DNA of 64,000 nucleotides from Micromonospora sp. WMMD1120 (GTDB lineage: Bacteria; Actinomycetota; Actinomycetes; Mycobacteriales; Micromonosporaceae). The notes under the pieces were generated by a model. It had not been told where the DNA came from and searched no databases. It saw only the letters and a list, made by a program, of their open reading frames with translations. Of the stretch, positions 52,420-62,270 are shown one piece after another; position 1 is the first letter of the stretch, and the number at the start of each line of letters is the position of its first letter. The position numbers were made by a program, and so were the translations under genes. The stretch is from NCBI RefSeq assembly GCF_029626235.1, contig NZ_JARUBO010000005.1, positions 1,210,501 to 1,274,500 of the forward strand. Reading direction: 5' to 3'.

Positions 52420-54354
52420 CCCGGTTCCCCCGATCAGGGCGGCAGCCACGCCGACCAGCAGCGCGCCGGCCAGCACGCCGACGGCGGCCCTCGGCAACGC
52501 CGCCCGGTGCAGCGCGGCCAGCGCCGCGCCCAGGCCGGACGCGGCGCGCCCACTGCCCTCGACCGCGCCGTCCACCAGCACCTCGTCACCGGTACGCGCG
52601 GCGCTGGCCAGCGCGCGGACCGGGCGTACGACAATGGCGTGCTGGACGTCGTCGAGCCGGAACGCGCGGGCGAAGACCGGCCCCAACGGACCCAGCGCGG
52701 CCGCCGGGTCGGCGGCCCGGTCGCGGCGCCAACCCAGCGTCACCAGCAGGGCCCCGACCAGCAGGAAGGCCAGCGGCAGCAGCACCCCCAGCCCGAGGTG
52801 GACCAGGCCGTCCTCGGAGCCCGCCACCGGGACGGTGGGGAACCGCAGGCGGTCGGCGAACGCGGGGACGAAGCCGGCCAGGCCGAGCAGCGCGGCCGGC
52901 ACGGTCAGCAGCAGCACCGGCCAGCGCAGCACGGCCGGTGGGTCGTGCGGCCGGACCAGCGGCAGGCGCGGTTCGCCGAAGAAGGCGCGCAGCAGCAGCC
53001 GACCGGCGTACCAGGCGGTGATCGCCACGCCGACCAACCCGGCGACCCAGACCAGCCAGCCCACCCAGGAGGGCGCCGGGCCGGTGCCGTCCAGCGCGGC
53101 GGCCTCGGCGACCGTCAGCACGCCGTCCTTGCTCCAGAAACCCGCCAGTGGCGGCACCCCGGCCAGCGCGCCCAGCCCCACCACGGTGCACCAGAACGTG
53201 ACAGGCATGCTGCGCCGCAGCCCGCCCATCTCGGACATCAGCGTGGTGCCGACCGCGTGGATGACGGCCCCCGCGGCGAGGAACAGCAGGGCCTTGAACG
53301 CGGCGTGGGTGAGCAGGTGGAACAGCGCCGCCGACGGTGAGCCCACCGCCAGCGCGCCGGTCATGTAGCCGAGCTGGGACACCGTCGACCAGGCCAGCAC
53401 CCGTTTGATGTCGTCCTGGGCGGTGGCCGCGAGCGCGCCGAGCAGCACCGTGATCGCGCCGAGCACCCCCAGCACGGTCAGGGTCACCGGCGCGGCGGTG
53501 AACAGCGGGTAGAGCCGGGCCACCGCGTACACGCCGGCGGCGACCATCGTCGCGGCGTGGATCAGCGCGGAGATCGGCGTCGGGCCGGCCATCGCGTCCG
53601 GCAGCCAGGTGTGCAGCGGGAACTGGGCGCTCTTGCCGGCCACACCGGCGAGCAGCAGCAGCCCGGCGGCGGTCAGCGTCACGCCGGAGTGGTCGTGGGC
53701 GAGCACGTCGCTGATCCGGAAGCTGCCCGTCGACACGCCGAGCAGCGCGATGCCGAGCAGGAACCCGACGTCACCGACCCGGGTCACCAGGAACGCCTTC
53801 ATGGCGGCGGCGGGAGCGCCGGGCAGTCGGCGGTCGTGGGCGATGAGCAGGTACGAGCACAGACCCATCACCTCCCAGCCGACCAGCAGCATGATCAGGT
53901 CACCGGCGACCACCACCAGCAGCATCGCCCCGGTGAAGAGGCTGATCTGCGCGGCGTACGGCGGGTAGCGGTGGTCGACGTCGAGGTCGTCGTGCGGACC
54001 CCGCCGCAGGTAGCCGATCGAGTAGACCTGCACGGCCAGGGCGACAGCGGTGACCGCCACCGCCACCAGTGCGGCGGCGCCGTCCAGCCGTACGCCGAGG
54101 GTCACCGCCAGGCCGCCGAGGTCGACCCAGGTGGTCGACGTCTCCGTCGGACCGTCGACGGTCAGCAGCAGCGCCACGGCCAGGGCCAGCGCGCCGGCCG
54201 CACCGGTGACACCGAGCGCGACGGCCGCCGTCCGGGCCCGGTCTCCCCCGGTCGCGTCCGCGTCCCGGTCCCGCGGGGCCGGCGGCAACAGCAGGCCGAG
54301 CAGCCCGGCGACCAGGGGTACGGCGGGCAGCGCCGCGCCGAGCAGCCCGGTCAC
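52417..54354 (-). CDS. nuoL: NADH-quinone oxidoreductase subunit L
   Basis: Largest antiporter-like subunit of the distal membrane arm. The 645-residue product starts at GTG (54354), overlapping nuoK by 4 nt. It contains the conserved Glu in [14 protein letters not shown], Lys in [36 protein letters not shown] and [18 protein letters not shown]. The C-terminal lateral helix region is present. Normal length. Confidence 0.97.
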   Translation of the reverse strand: MTGLLGAALPAVPLVAGLLGLLLPPAPRDRDADATGGDRARTAAVALGVTGAAGALALAVALLLTVDGPTETSTTWVDLGGLAVTLGVRLDGAAALVAVAVTAVALAVQVYSIGYLRRGPHDDLDVDHRYPPYAAQISLFTGAMLLVVVAGDLIMLLVGWEVMGLCSYLLIAHDRRLPGAPAAAMKAFLVTRVGDVGFLLGIALLGVSTGSFRISDVLAHDHSGVTLTAAGLLLLAGVAGKSAQFPLHTWLPDAMAGPTPISALIHAATMVAAGVYAVARLYPLFTAAPVTLTVLGVLGAITVLLGALAATAQDDIKRVLAWSTVSQLGYMTGALAVGSPSAALFHLLTHAAFKALLFLAAGAVIHAVGTTLMSEMGGLRRSMPVTFWCTVVGLGALAGVPPLAGFWSKDGVLTVAEAAALDGTGPAPSWVGWLVWVAGLVGVAITAWYAGRLLLRAFFGEPRLPLVRPHDPPAVLRWPVLLLTVPAALLGLAGFVPAFADRLRFPTVPVAGSEDGLVHLGLGVLLPLAFLLVGALLVTLGWRRDRAADPAAALGPLGPVFARAFRLDDVQHAIVVRPVRALASAARTGDEVLVDGAVEGSGRAASGLGAALAALHRAALPRAAVGVLAGALLVGVAAALIGGTG

Positions 54355-54713
54355 CGGTTCGCCTCCGTGCTCGTGGCGGCCGGCTCCCGCGCACCGGCGG
54401 GGTGCGGCGGCTCGGTCAGCGGCACGTCGTCCACCGCCACCGTCCGCCGCAGCCGGTAGAGCTGGAGGACGATCGCCAGCCCCACCCCGATCTCGGCGGC
54501 GGCGAGGACGATCACGAACAGGGCGAAGACCTGCCCCGAGTGCGGGAGCACGGCACGGGCGGTGGTGTCGGCGGTGACCAGGATCAGGTTGACCGCGTTG
54601 AGCATCAGCTCGACCGACATCAGCACCAGCACCGCGTTGCGGCGGCGCAGCACGCCGTACACGCCGAGACCGAACAGCAGCGCGGCGGTGACGTACGGGA
54701 TGACCGGCCTCAC
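54351..54713 (-). CDS. nuoK: NADH-quinone oxidoreductase subunit K
   Basis: Three-helix membrane subunit that links the quinone site to the pumps. The 120-residue product has the two conserved membrane glutamates in [14 protein letters not shown] and [16 protein letters not shown]-terminal polar extension of about 20 residues is longer than usual. It starts at GTG (54713) and overlaps both nuoJ and nuoL by 4 nt. Confidence 0.97.
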   Translation of the reverse strand: MRPVIPYVTAALLFGLGVYGVLRRRNAVLVLMSVELMLNAVNLILVTADTTARAVLPHSGQVFALFVIVLAAAEIGVGLAIVLQLYRLRRTVAVDDVPLTEPPHPAGAREPAATSTEANR

Positions 54714-55270
54714 CGGCGTCCCCCGGGCTCGACCTCGACCGGGTCGGTCACCGCCGCCGTGCTGTGCGGAGCAGCACGGCCGATCTCCGGTCGGGACAGC
54801 ACTATCGCGCCCACCAGGGCGGACAGCAGCAGCACCGACAGCACCTCGAACGGCAGCACCCAGGACTGGAAGATCTGTTCGCCCAGCCGCTCGGCGGTGC
54901 CGGCGGTGGGCAGGTCGACGGCGCTCCAGCGGTACGCGTCGACGAGCAGCACGGCCAGCCCCAGCCCGGCCCCGCCGCCGATGAGCGCGGCCGGCCAGCC
55001 CTGCCGGTCCAGATCGTCCGACGCGCCGATCGGGGCGCGGGTCAGCATGACCGCGAACAGCAGCAGCACCACCACCGCGCCCACGTAGATCAACACCTGC
55101 ACCCAGGCCACCAGCTCGGCGCTGAGCACCAGGAAGTCACCGGCCAACGCGGCCAGGCACACCACCAGGTAGAGCCCGGCGCGGACCAGGTGTTTCGTCG
55201 TCACCACCAGCGCACCGGCGCCGACCGCCACCGCCCCGAGGGCGAGCAGCAGCACGTCCGCCCCGGTCAC
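54710..55270 (-). CDS. nuoJ: NADH-quinone oxidoreductase subunit J
   Basis: Five-helix subunit with the pi-bulge helix. The 186-residue product contains [18 protein letters not shown] and the conserved [15 protein letters not shown]. It starts at GTG (55270), 25 nt after nuoI, and overlaps nuoK by 4 nt. Confidence 0.96.
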   Translation of the reverse strand: MTGADVLLLALGAVAVGAGALVVTTKHLVRAGLYLVVCLAALAGDFLVLSAELVAWVQVLIYVGAVVVLLLFAVMLTRAPIGASDDLDRQGWPAALIGGGAGLGLAVLLVDAYRWSAVDLPTAGTAERLGEQIFQSWVLPFEVLSVLLLSALVGAIVLSRPEIGRAAPHSTAAVTDPVEVEPGGRR

Positions 55271-55295
55271 CGGAGGGTCTCCAACGCCGAGGCGG

Positions 55296-55895
55296 TCACG
55301 AGGCGGCGCCGGGTTCGGGGCGTACCCCTGGAGAGGCCGGACGGGCGGTCGCCGCCTTGCGCGCGGCGGACGTCTCCTCCTTGGCCGGCTCGCCGTTGGG
55401 GTCGTGCGCCTGCGGCGGCGGGACGGTGGCCATCCACTGACCGAGGTGGTCCTTGTCGTGCAGCAGGTCCTTGATGTCGTACTCCGAGTACTCGAACTCG
55501 GGCGACCAGTAGAGGGCGTCGAACGGGCAGACCTCGATGCAGATGCCGCAGTACATGCAGAGCGAGAAGTCGATGTCGAAGCGGTCGAGCACGTTGCGCT
55601 GGCGGGGGCGGGCGGCGCCGGGCACCGCCACCTCCTCCTTGTGCGAGTCGATGTAGATGCACCAGTCCGGGCACTCCCGGGCGCAGAGCATGCAGACCGT
55701 GCAGTTCTCCTCGGACAGCGCGATCACGCCCCGGGAGCGGGGCGGCAGGTCGGGTGCCACGTCCGGGTACTGCTGGGTGGTCGACCGGCTGGTCATCGTC
55801 TTGAGGGTGACCGCCAGCCCCTTCACCAGGCCCGCGCCGGGCAGGCCACGCTCGCCGGCGCCGCCGCGCTCGCTGGGGTCGCTCATGTCGACCAT
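55296..55895 (-). CDS. nuoI: NADH-quinone oxidoreductase subunit I
   Basis: Peripheral-arm subunit carrying two [4Fe-4S] clusters (N6a, N6b) toward NuoB. The 199-residue product has [14 protein letters not shown] and [14 protein letters not shown], each a CxxCxxCxxxCP motif, and a ~50-residue Pro/Ala-rich tail. An ATG three codons in (55886) is a possible start. It is the first gene of the six-gene nuoI-N unit. In complete operons it follows nuoH, but here the Uma2-like gene lies upstream on the opposite strand. Confidence 0.96.
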   Translation of the reverse strand: MVDMSDPSERGGAGERGLPGAGLVKGLAVTLKTMTSRSTTQQYPDVAPDLPPRSRGVIALSEENCTVCMLCARECPDWCIYIDSHKEEVAVPGAARPRQRNVLDRFDIDFSLCMYCGICIEVCPFDALYWSPEFEYSEYDIKDLLHDKDHLGQWMATVPPPQAHDPNGEPAKEETSAARKAATARPASPGVRPEPGAAS

Positions 55896-55990
55896 CCTGC
55901 CCTGTGCCCACGGCGCGCGCGACCACCACCCACAGGTCGAAGGCGGTACCGTGGTCGCGGGGAGAACGAACGCACCCGGAAGGACCTGCC

Positions 55991-56566
55991 ATGACCGCCG
56001 CGCTGCAGAGCGACCACCCGCCCGAGAGCGAGTGGACGACTGACGATCTGGATGCGCTGCCCGAGGATGGCCGCCGCCGGGAACTGCTCGATGGAGTGCT
56101 GCTGATGTCCCCCTCCCCCACCCGCATCCACCAGACCATCGCCGGTCGCCTGATGGCCGCGCTCGACGAGGAGTGCCCGGACGGCTACGACGTGACCCAG
56201 GGGGTCGAGGTGCGGATCAACCGCACCCGGTCGTTCATCCCCGACGTGTTGATCACCACCTCGACCGCGGCGGCCCGCGAGCCGTCGAGGTACGAGCCGC
56301 ACGAGGTGGTCCTCGCCGTCGAGATCGTCTCACCGAGCACCCGTTCCATCGACCGGGTGCTGAAGCCGGCGCTGTACGCCCAGGCCGGCATCCCCTACTA
56401 CTGGCGGATCGAGACCGAGGGCGGCGCGCTGGAGGTGGTCACCCACCGGATCGACGCGGTCAACGAGGTCTACACCGAGACCGGGCGGTGGACGAAGTTC
56501 GTCGACACCGGCGAGCCCTTCCCCATCAACCTGCCGGTCGCCCGGATCACGCCTCGGGCCCACTGA
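55991..56566 (+). CDS. Uma2-family (DUF820) nuclease-like protein
   Basis: The 191-residue product belongs to the PD-(D/E)xK-fold Uma2 family: [31 protein letters not shown] and [19 protein letters not shown] carry the Glu, Asp and Glu/Lys positions of the putative active site. The ATG at 55991 follows AAGGACC. Members occur in many copies in actinobacteria; the cellular role is unknown. It interrupts the nuo genes and its 3' end overlaps the convergent SnoaL-like gene by 20 bp. Confidence 0.9.
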   Translation: MTAALQSDHPPESEWTTDDLDALPEDGRRRELLDGVLLMSPSPTRIHQTIAGRLMAALDEECPDGYDVTQGVEVRINRTRSFIPDVLITTSTAAAREPSRYEPHEVVLAVEIVSPSTRSIDRVLKPALYAQAGIPYYWRIETEGGALEVVTHRIDAVNEVYTETGRWTKFVDTGEPFPINLPVARITPRAH

Positions 56567-56978
56567 CCACGGTCGGCGGCAGCATCTCGACGCCGAGCTG
56601 CTGGAGCAGCTGGAACAGCTCGTTGCAGCTCCACACCTCGACGATCCGGCCCTCCGTGCCGAAGCGCAGGAACGTGGCCCCGGAGTAGCTGACCACCTGC
56701 CCGGTCGGCGGCACCGGCCCGAACTGCCCGACCTGGGTGCCGGCCGCCCGCCAGTGCACCGCCACCCGCTCGCCGGAGGCGACCACGTCGACGATCTTGT
56801 AGCGCAGGTCCGGGAACGCCGCCCGGCGTTCCCGGTGCCAGGCCAGCGTCGCCTCCGGCCCGGTGCCGCCGCCCAGCCCCGGGCACTGCTCGCCGACCAG
56901 CTCGTACGCCGACTCCTCGCGGCGGGCGTTCCACACGTCGGCGATGAACCGCCGGGCCGCCGCCTCCACATCCGTCAT
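56547..56978 (-). CDS. SnoaL-like (NTF2-fold) protein
   Basis: The 143-residue product has the ester-cyclase/SnoaL layout: FIADVWNARREESAYELVGE, HRERRAAFPDLRYKIVDVVA, ERVAVHWRAAGTQVG and GRIVEVWSCNELFQLLQQLG. This fold includes polyketide cyclases and many proteins of unknown role. No polyketide genes are close. It converges with the Uma2-like gene, and their 3' ends overlap by 20 bp. Confidence 0.85.
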   Translation of the reverse strand: MTDVEAAARRFIADVWNARREESAYELVGEQCPGLGGGTGPEATLAWHRERRAAFPDLRYKIVDVVASGERVAVHWRAAGTQVGQFGPVPPTGQVVSYSGATFLRFGTEGRIVEVWSCNELFQLLQQLGVEMLPPTVVSGPEA

Positions 56979-57057
56979 GCCGGGGAGGGTAACCGGACGC
57001 CCGGTCGTAGATCCGTAAGGATGGGGTAGAGACAGGGGACCGAACCGGGAGGATCAC

Positions 57058-58077
57058 GTGGGCGAGGAAACAGGCGGGAAGTACGTCGAGCCGGGCGGCG
57101 AGTTCACCCGGGACCAGCGGTACATCGCCACTCGGATCACCGAGGACGGGCGCGACGGCTATCCGGTGGAGCCCGGTCGCTACCGGCTGGCGGTCAGCCG
57201 GGCCTGCCCGTGGGCCAACCGCCTGATCATCGTACGGCGGCTGCTCGGCCTGGAGGACGCCCTCTCGATGGCGGTGGCCGGCCCGACCCACGACGCGCGG
57301 AGCTGGACGTTCGACCTCGACCCGGACGGGCGGGACCCGGTGCTCGGCATCGAACGCCTCCAGGAGGCGTACTTCAAGCGCTTCCCCGGCTACGACCGTG
57401 GCATCACCGTGCCGGCGATCGTGGACGTGCCGACCGGGCAGGTGGTGACGAACGACTACGCGCAGATGAGCCTGGACCTGTCCACGCAGTGGCGCGCGTA
57501 CCACCGCGACGGCGCCCCCCAGCTCTACCCCGAGCACCTGCGTACGCAGATCGACGAGGTCAACGAGGTGGTGTTCCGGGACGTCAACAACGGCGTCTAC
57601 CGGTGCGGGTTCGCCGGCAGCCAGGAGGCGTACGACAAGGCGTACCACCGGCTCTTCGACCGGCTGGACTGGCTGACCGAGCGACTGACCGACCAGCGTT
57701 ACCTGGTGGGCGACACCATCACCGAGGCCGACGTGCGGCTGTTCACCACGCTGGTCCGCTTCGACCCGGTCTACCACGGCCACTTCAAGTGCAACAGGCA
57801 GAAGCTGAGCGAGATGCCGGTGCTGTGGGCGTACGCCCGGGATCTGTTCCAGACCCCCGGTTTCGGCGACACCATCGACTTCGACCACATCAAGCGGCAC
57901 TACTACGAGGTGCACCGCGACATCAACCCGACCGGGATCGTGCCGCTCGGCCCCGACCTGTCCAACTGGCTCACCCCGCACGGTCGGGAGGCGCTGGGTG
58001 GTCGCCCGTTCGGCGACGGCACCCCACCCCCACCCCCCACCGAGACCGTAGACCCAACCCACACCCCCCTCCCCTGA
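57058..58077 (+). CDS. Glutathionyl-hydroquinone reductase-like (Xi-class GST)
   Basis: The 339-residue product has the catalytic CPWA motif in LAVSRACPWANRLIIVRRLL, VPAIVDVPTGQVVTND and the helical domain with GDTITEADVRLFTTLVRFDP and GHFKCNRQKL. Xi-class enzymes reduce S-conjugated hydroquinones. Actinobacteria use mycothiol, so the thiol used here may be mycothiol. The start is GTG (57058) after GGGAGG. It lies divergent from the SnoaL-like gene and upstream of a repeat block. Confidence 0.92.
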   Translation: MGEETGGKYVEPGGEFTRDQRYIATRITEDGRDGYPVEPGRYRLAVSRACPWANRLIIVRRLLGLEDALSMAVAGPTHDARSWTFDLDPDGRDPVLGIERLQEAYFKRFPGYDRGITVPAIVDVPTGQVVTNDYAQMSLDLSTQWRAYHRDGAPQLYPEHLRTQIDEVNEVVFRDVNNGVYRCGFAGSQEAYDKAYHRLFDRLDWLTERLTDQRYLVGDTITEADVRLFTTLVRFDPVYHGHFKCNRQKLSEMPVLWAYARDLFQTPGFGDTIDFDHIKRHYYEVHRDINPTGIVPLGPDLSNWLTPHGREALGGRPFGDGTPPPPPTETVDPTHTPLP

Positions 58078-58100
58078 CCCCACGCCCCCACCCTCCCGCC

Positions 58101-58218
58101 CCCGCTGATCTTGACTCCCGCTCCCGCTGATCTTGACTCCCGCTCCCGCCGATCTTGCACTTAGGTATGCCGAAACACCCGCTTTGCGGGTTTTTGTCAC
58201 CACAGAAAACGCAAGATC
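58101..58218. repeat. 22-bp tandem repeats and palindromic GATCTTGC element
   Basis: GATCTTGACTCCCGCTCCCG repeats with a 22-nt period (58107, 58129), then a GATCTTGC...GCAAGATC element spans 58151-58218. Inside it the hairpin ACCCGC-TTT-GCGGGT followed by TTTT (58177-58195) could terminate transcription of the GST gene; the A-rich left side could serve nuoH as well. Confidence 0.85.
58177..58195 (+). terminator. Intrinsic terminator after the GST gene
   Basis: Stem ACCCGC/GCGGGT with loop TTT and a T5 tract (T4 beyond the stem) on the plus strand, 100 nt after the GST stop codon. It lies within the palindromic element. Confidence 0.7.
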
Positions 58219-58254
58219 GACGGGGGAGGGCGGGACGCGGGGCCGCGGGCGCGG

Positions 58255-59217
58255 TTAGAGGGTTAGGCGGACTGTTGCGGTCAGGACGAGCTGGGCCAGG
58301 GAGGCGGGGACCAGCACCAGCCAGCAGAGGCGTTGGAGTTGGTCCTCGCGCAGCCGGGGGTAGGACACCCGGAGCCAGATGATCACGAAGGACACGGCGA
58401 AGACCTTGAGCAGGGTCCAGAGCCAGCCCAACTGCTCGTCGGCGAACGGGCCCTGCCAGCCGCCGAGGAACAGCACGGTGGTCAGCGCGGCGATCACCAC
58501 GATCCCGACGTACTCGGCGAGCAGGAAGAACGCGAACCGCAGCCCGGTGTACTCGGTCATGTAGCCGAAGACCAGTTCCGAGTCGGCCACCGGCATGTCG
58601 AACGGCGGTCGGCGGATCTCGGCCAGCCCGGCGACGAAAAATACGATCATGGCGGGCGCCTGCCACAGCAACCACCACGGTCGCCACGCCTCCACGATGC
58701 CCGGCAGGCTGAGCGTGCCCGCCGCCATCGCCACCGAGGCGGCCGCGAGCACCAGCGGCAACTCGTAGCCGAGTAGCTGCGCGGCGCCCCGCAACCCGCC
58801 GAGCAGGCTGTACTTGTTCGCCGACGCCCACGCCGACATGAGCACCGCCACCACCCCGACGCCGACCACCGCCAGCACGAAGAACAGGCCGATGTCCAGC
58901 GGTTGCCCGACCAGGTCGTTCGGGCCGAGCGGGATGACCAGCAGCACCAGCAGGTAGGGCACCAGCGCCACCGCCGGCGCCAGCCGGAACACCGCCCGGT
59001 CGGCCTCGCGCGGGGTGATGTCCTCCTTCTGCACGAACTTCACGCCGTCGGCCACGAGCTGCGCCCACCCGTGGAAGCCACCCGCGTACATCGGGCCGAG
59101 CCGGCCCTGCATGTGCGCCATCACCTTGTGCTCGGCCTGGCCGACCAGCAACGGCAGGGTGAGGAACGCGACCACCACGCCGCCGATCCGCAGCACCAGC
59201 TCCAACCAGAGCGGCAT
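58255..59217 (-). CDS. nuoH: NADH-quinone oxidoreductase subunit H
   Basis: Membrane subunit that forms the quinone chamber with NuoB and NuoD. The 320-residue product starts MPLWLELVLRIGGVVVAFL at the ATG ending at 59217, which overlaps the nuoC stop by 1 nt. Eight membrane helices, EHKVMAHMQGRLGPMYAGG and RRPPFDMPVADSELVFGYM are visible. The canonical ETNRxPFD reads EIRRPPFD here. nuoD, normally before nuoE-H or fused to nuoC, is absent at this position. Confidence 0.96.
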   Translation of the reverse strand: MPLWLELVLRIGGVVVAFLTLPLLVGQAEHKVMAHMQGRLGPMYAGGFHGWAQLVADGVKFVQKEDITPREADRAVFRLAPAVALVPYLLVLLVIPLGPNDLVGQPLDIGLFFVLAVVGVGVVAVLMSAWASANKYSLLGGLRGAAQLLGYELPLVLAAASVAMAAGTLSLPGIVEAWRPWWLLWQAPAMIVFFVAGLAEIRRPPFDMPVADSELVFGYMTEYTGLRFAFFLLAEYVGIVVIAALTTVLFLGGWQGPFADEQLGWLWTLLKVFAVSFVIIWLRVSYPRLREDQLQRLCWLVLVPASLAQLVLTATVRLTL

Positions 59218-60041
59218 CAGGCCGTACCCCCGTCGTGGCCAATCGGGTCGTCGCCCGCCGGCCCGGCAGAGCCCGGGTCGGTCGGTGCCGGGCCCGCGCC
59301 GGACCCGGGCCTGTCGGTCGGCGCCGGGCCGTCGGCGGTGCCGGCGGGTCGGGGTGTACGCGCCGGACGGGCCCCCGGGGCGGGCCGCGCCGGACGCCCG
59401 CCGGCGGGCCGGGCCGGGGTGCCGCCACGCGGCCCCTCCCCGACCCCACCGGCGCCGGCCGGGGTGGGCGTGGGACCCCACTCGCCCGGGGCGGGGACGC
59501 CCGGCGGGCGGATCGGTCGACGCCCGCCGCCGGCCTCGGACTCGCCCGGCTCCTTCGCGCCCGGCCAGGGCTTGGCCACCCGGGAGGCGAGCACGAACTC
59601 CTTGCGCAGCGGATGGCCCTCGAACTCCGGCGGCAGCAACAGGGGGCGCAACTCCCCGTGACCGGGGAAGTCGATACCGAACATCTCGTGCGTCTCCCGT
59701 TCGTGCCAGGCGGCACCCGGGTAGACGTCGACCACCGACGCGAGGGCGGGCGCGTCGCGGGGCAGGCGGGTACGCAGCAGCACGCCGTGGCGCAACCGCG
59801 TCGACCACAGGTGCGCCACCACGTCGAAGCCCTCGGCCAACTCGTCGACGGCGGAGAGCCAGTCGAAGAAGTCGCAGGCCAGCTCGGCGTCGTCACGGGT
59901 GGTCCGCAGCGCGGTCAGCCAACTCTCCGGTGGCACGTCGACGGTGGCGCGGGCGAACCGTTGCCCGCCGGAGACCGACGAAGTCGCCGCAACCGGCGCG
60001 AGCGACGCCACCAGCCGAGCGCCGACCTCTTCGGGAGTCAT
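59217..60041 (-). CDS. nuoC: NADH-quinone oxidoreductase subunit C with long low-complexity tail
   Basis: Peripheral-arm 30-kDa subunit. The 274-residue product starts MTPEEVGARLVASLAPVAA at the ATG ending at 60041. Residues ~1-160 are the NuoC domain: HERETHEMFGIDFPGHGEL and EFEGHPLRKEFVL. Residues ~165-274 are an extension made mostly of Pro, Gly, Ala and Arg that is not part of the family. It is directly coupled to nuoH (TGATG), with no nuoD between. Confidence 0.93.
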   Translation of the reverse strand: MTPEEVGARLVASLAPVAATSSVSGGQRFARATVDVPPESWLTALRTTRDDAELACDFFDWLSAVDELAEGFDVVAHLWSTRLRHGVLLRTRLPRDAPALASVVDVYPGAAWHERETHEMFGIDFPGHGELRPLLLPPEFEGHPLRKEFVLASRVAKPWPGAKEPGESEAGGGRRPIRPPGVPAPGEWGPTPTPAGAGGVGEGPRGGTPARPAGGRPARPAPGARPARTPRPAGTADGPAPTDRPGSGAGPAPTDPGSAGPAGDDPIGHDGGTA

Positions 60042-60136
60042 GCCGCTGATCCTAGTGCCGCCCCGGCCTCCACCTGGCCGGCGGCGATCTGCCGGCTTCG
60101 GGTACGGCACGGCCTGCGGCGGGGAAAGATGAGGGC

Positions 60137-61183
60137 GTGCGCGCTGTGACTGTGCAACCCGGAGTCGCCGACTCGCTGTACCTCGTCGAGGATCAGCCGG
60201 AGCCGCCCGCCGAGGAGGGCTCGATCCTGGTCGAGGCGCTTGCCGTCGGCATCTGCGGCACCGACCACGAGATCATCGCCGGGGACTACGGCGAGGCGCC
60301 GCCGGGCGCCGATCGCCTGATCATCGGGCACGAGTCGCTGGGCCGGGTGATCGAGGACGCCAGCGGCACCGTGCGACCCGGCGACCTGGTGGCCGGGATC
60401 GTCCGGCACGCCGACCCGGTCCCCTGCCTCAACTGCGCCGTCGGCGAGTGGGACATGTGCCGCAACGGTCAGTACACCGAGCACGGCATCAAGGCGCTGC
60501 CGGGGTTCGCCCGCGACCGCTGGCGGATCGACCCCTCCTACGTGGTCCGGCTGGACCCGGCGTTGGCGCAGGTGGGTGTGCTGCTGGAGCCGACGAGTGT
60601 GGTGGCGAAGGCCTGGGACCACATCGAACGGATCGGGCACCGGGCCGAGTGGCAACCGCAGACCGTGTTGGTGACCGGCGCCGGGCCGATCGGGCTGCTG
60701 GCCGCGTTGCTCGGCACCCAGCGCGGGCTCACCGTGCACGTGTTGGACCGGGCGACCGACGGGCCGAAGCCGGAGCTGGTCGCCGGGCTCGGCGCGACCT
60801 ACCACGCGGTGCCGGTCAACGACCTGCCGTTCGAACCGGACGTGGTGGTGGAGTGCACCGGGGCGCCGACCGTCGTCCTCGACGTGATGTGCAAGGCGGC
60901 GCCGAACGGGATCGTCTGCCTGGCCGGGGTGTCCAGCGGCGGCCGGACCATCGACTTCGACGCCGGTGCGCTCAACCGGGAGCTGGTGCTGGAGAACAAC
61001 GTGGTGTTCGGCTCGGTGAACGCCAACCGACGGCACTGGACGATGGCGGCGCAGGCGCTCGCCCGCGCGGACCAGATCTGGCTGGAGTCGCTGATCACCC
61101 GGCGGGTGCCGGTGAACAGGTACGCCGACGCGTACACCCCGGGGCCGGACGACATCAAGGTGGTGCTCGAGTTCGCGTCCTGA
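60137..61183 (+). CDS. Zinc-dependent glucose 1-dehydrogenase-like enzyme
   Basis: Medium-chain dehydrogenase. The 348-residue product starts at GTG (60137) and has AVGICGTDHEII with the catalytic Cys, IIGHESLGRVIE with the His and Glu ligands, CLNCAVGEWDMC of the structural region and the nucleotide-binding VLVTGAGPIGLLAALLG. This matches archaeal-type glucose dehydrogenases (oxidation of glucose or another aldose to the lactone with NAD(P)). The substrate is not provable from sequence. It separates nuoC from nuoB. Confidence 0.88.
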   Translation: MRAVTVQPGVADSLYLVEDQPEPPAEEGSILVEALAVGICGTDHEIIAGDYGEAPPGADRLIIGHESLGRVIEDASGTVRPGDLVAGIVRHADPVPCLNCAVGEWDMCRNGQYTEHGIKALPGFARDRWRIDPSYVVRLDPALAQVGVLLEPTSVVAKAWDHIERIGHRAEWQPQTVLVTGAGPIGLLAALLGTQRGLTVHVLDRATDGPKPELVAGLGATYHAVPVNDLPFEPDVVVECTGAPTVVLDVMCKAAPNGIVCLAGVSSGGRTIDFDAGALNRELVLENNVVFGSVNANRRHWTMAAQALARADQIWLESLITRRVPVNRYADAYTPGPDDIKVVLEFAS

Positions 61184-61199
61184 GCGGACGTGCCCGGTC

Positions 61200-62090
61200 C
61201 TAGATGCCGGGCAACCGACCGTTGCGGAACAGGTCGACGAAGAGTTGGTGGTCCTGTCGGGCACGCACCCCGTACGCGTGCGCGAAGTCCACCAGGTGGT
61301 TGACGAAACCGGGCTCGTCGCCGTCCACCGCCGCGACGATCGCCTCCTCGGTGGAGTAGTCCACCAGGTCGTGGCTGGACTCGTCGTCGGCGACCGAGTG
61401 CATCCGGGCCACCGCCCGTCCCAGGTCGACGAGCACCCCGGTCAGCTCCTCCGGCTCGTTCACGTCGGACCAGTCCAGGTCGGCGGCGTTGTCGATCGTC
61501 GTCTGCGCGGCGAGCAGGTCGACCCGGGTGTTGAGCCGGGCCTGCTGGAGCACCCGGCGCAGCACCCCGTCGGCGTTGTCCAGCGTGATAGAGCCGATCG
61601 CGTCGTCACCGCCGGCGGCGATCGCCCGCAGCTCGGTCAGGTACGACCGGGCGAAGCCGGCCACCAGTTCCCCGATCGCCGTGTCGGAGAGCGCCTTGCC
61701 GTAGCCGAGCAGCGCCACGCTGGCCGGCAGCCGCCGCAGGTCCCAGGTGAACGGCCCGACGTACGCCTCGTCGAAGTCGTTGACGTTGACGTTGACGTTG
61801 AACACCAACTGCCCGGAGGCGTTCATGTAGGTGCCGAAGTTCTCCGCGTGCAGGTCGCCATGGATCCATACCCGGCCGGTCCGCTCGTCGAGGAAGCGGT
61901 CGTCGGCGAAGTCACCGAGCTGGTCGGCGTAGAAGAGCGCGGCGCTGCCCCGGTAGAAGGCGAACGGGGAGGCCGCCATCTTCCGGAGCCTACGCCGGAA
62001 CGCGGCCGGGTCGATCGCCATCGACGCCCCGAACTCCGCGCTGAGCACGTCGACGATGTGCGTCGCGCGCTGGCCCCCTGAGCTGCTCAT
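61200..62090 (-). CDS. DUF2252 protein with repeat insertion
   Basis: The 296-residue product (start MSSSGGQRATHIVDVLSAE; GTG at 62165 and ATG at 62144 are alternatives, none has a clear ribosome binding site) carries the kinase-like motifs SPFAFYRGSAALFY, IHGDLHAENFG and NDFDEA. A run NVNVNVNDFDE arises from three GTTGAC units in the DNA where the family usually has VNDFDE. The family resembles aminoglycoside-phosphotransferase-type folds, function unknown. It converges with the dehydrogenase gene, with 16 nt between them. Confidence 0.82.
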   Translation of the reverse strand: MSSSGGQRATHIVDVLSAEFGASMAIDPAAFRRRLRKMAASPFAFYRGSAALFYADQLGDFADDRFLDERTGRVWIHGDLHAENFGTYMNASGQLVFNVNVNVNDFDEAYVGPFTWDLRRLPASVALLGYGKALSDTAIGELVAGFARSYLTELRAIAAGGDDAIGSITLDNADGVLRRVLQQARLNTRVDLLAAQTTIDNAADLDWSDVNEPEELTGVLVDLGRAVARMHSVADDESSHDLVDYSTEEAIVAAVDGDEPGFVNHLVDFAHAYGVRARQDHQLFVDLFRNGRLPGI

Positions 62091-62270
62091 GGTGCGCAGG
62101 GTAGTGCGGCGGTTCCAGAACGAGGTGGCGATCCGTCCGGTCATCGACCATGATGTCTCGGTCACGGCACGGGGGCTGGGACACCACGGTTACGACGATC
62201 GATCGCACCGCCCGCAGCGGGCGTGCGCGTGCCCCTTGCCGGACGTCGACCATGGAGGACCAGAAACACC

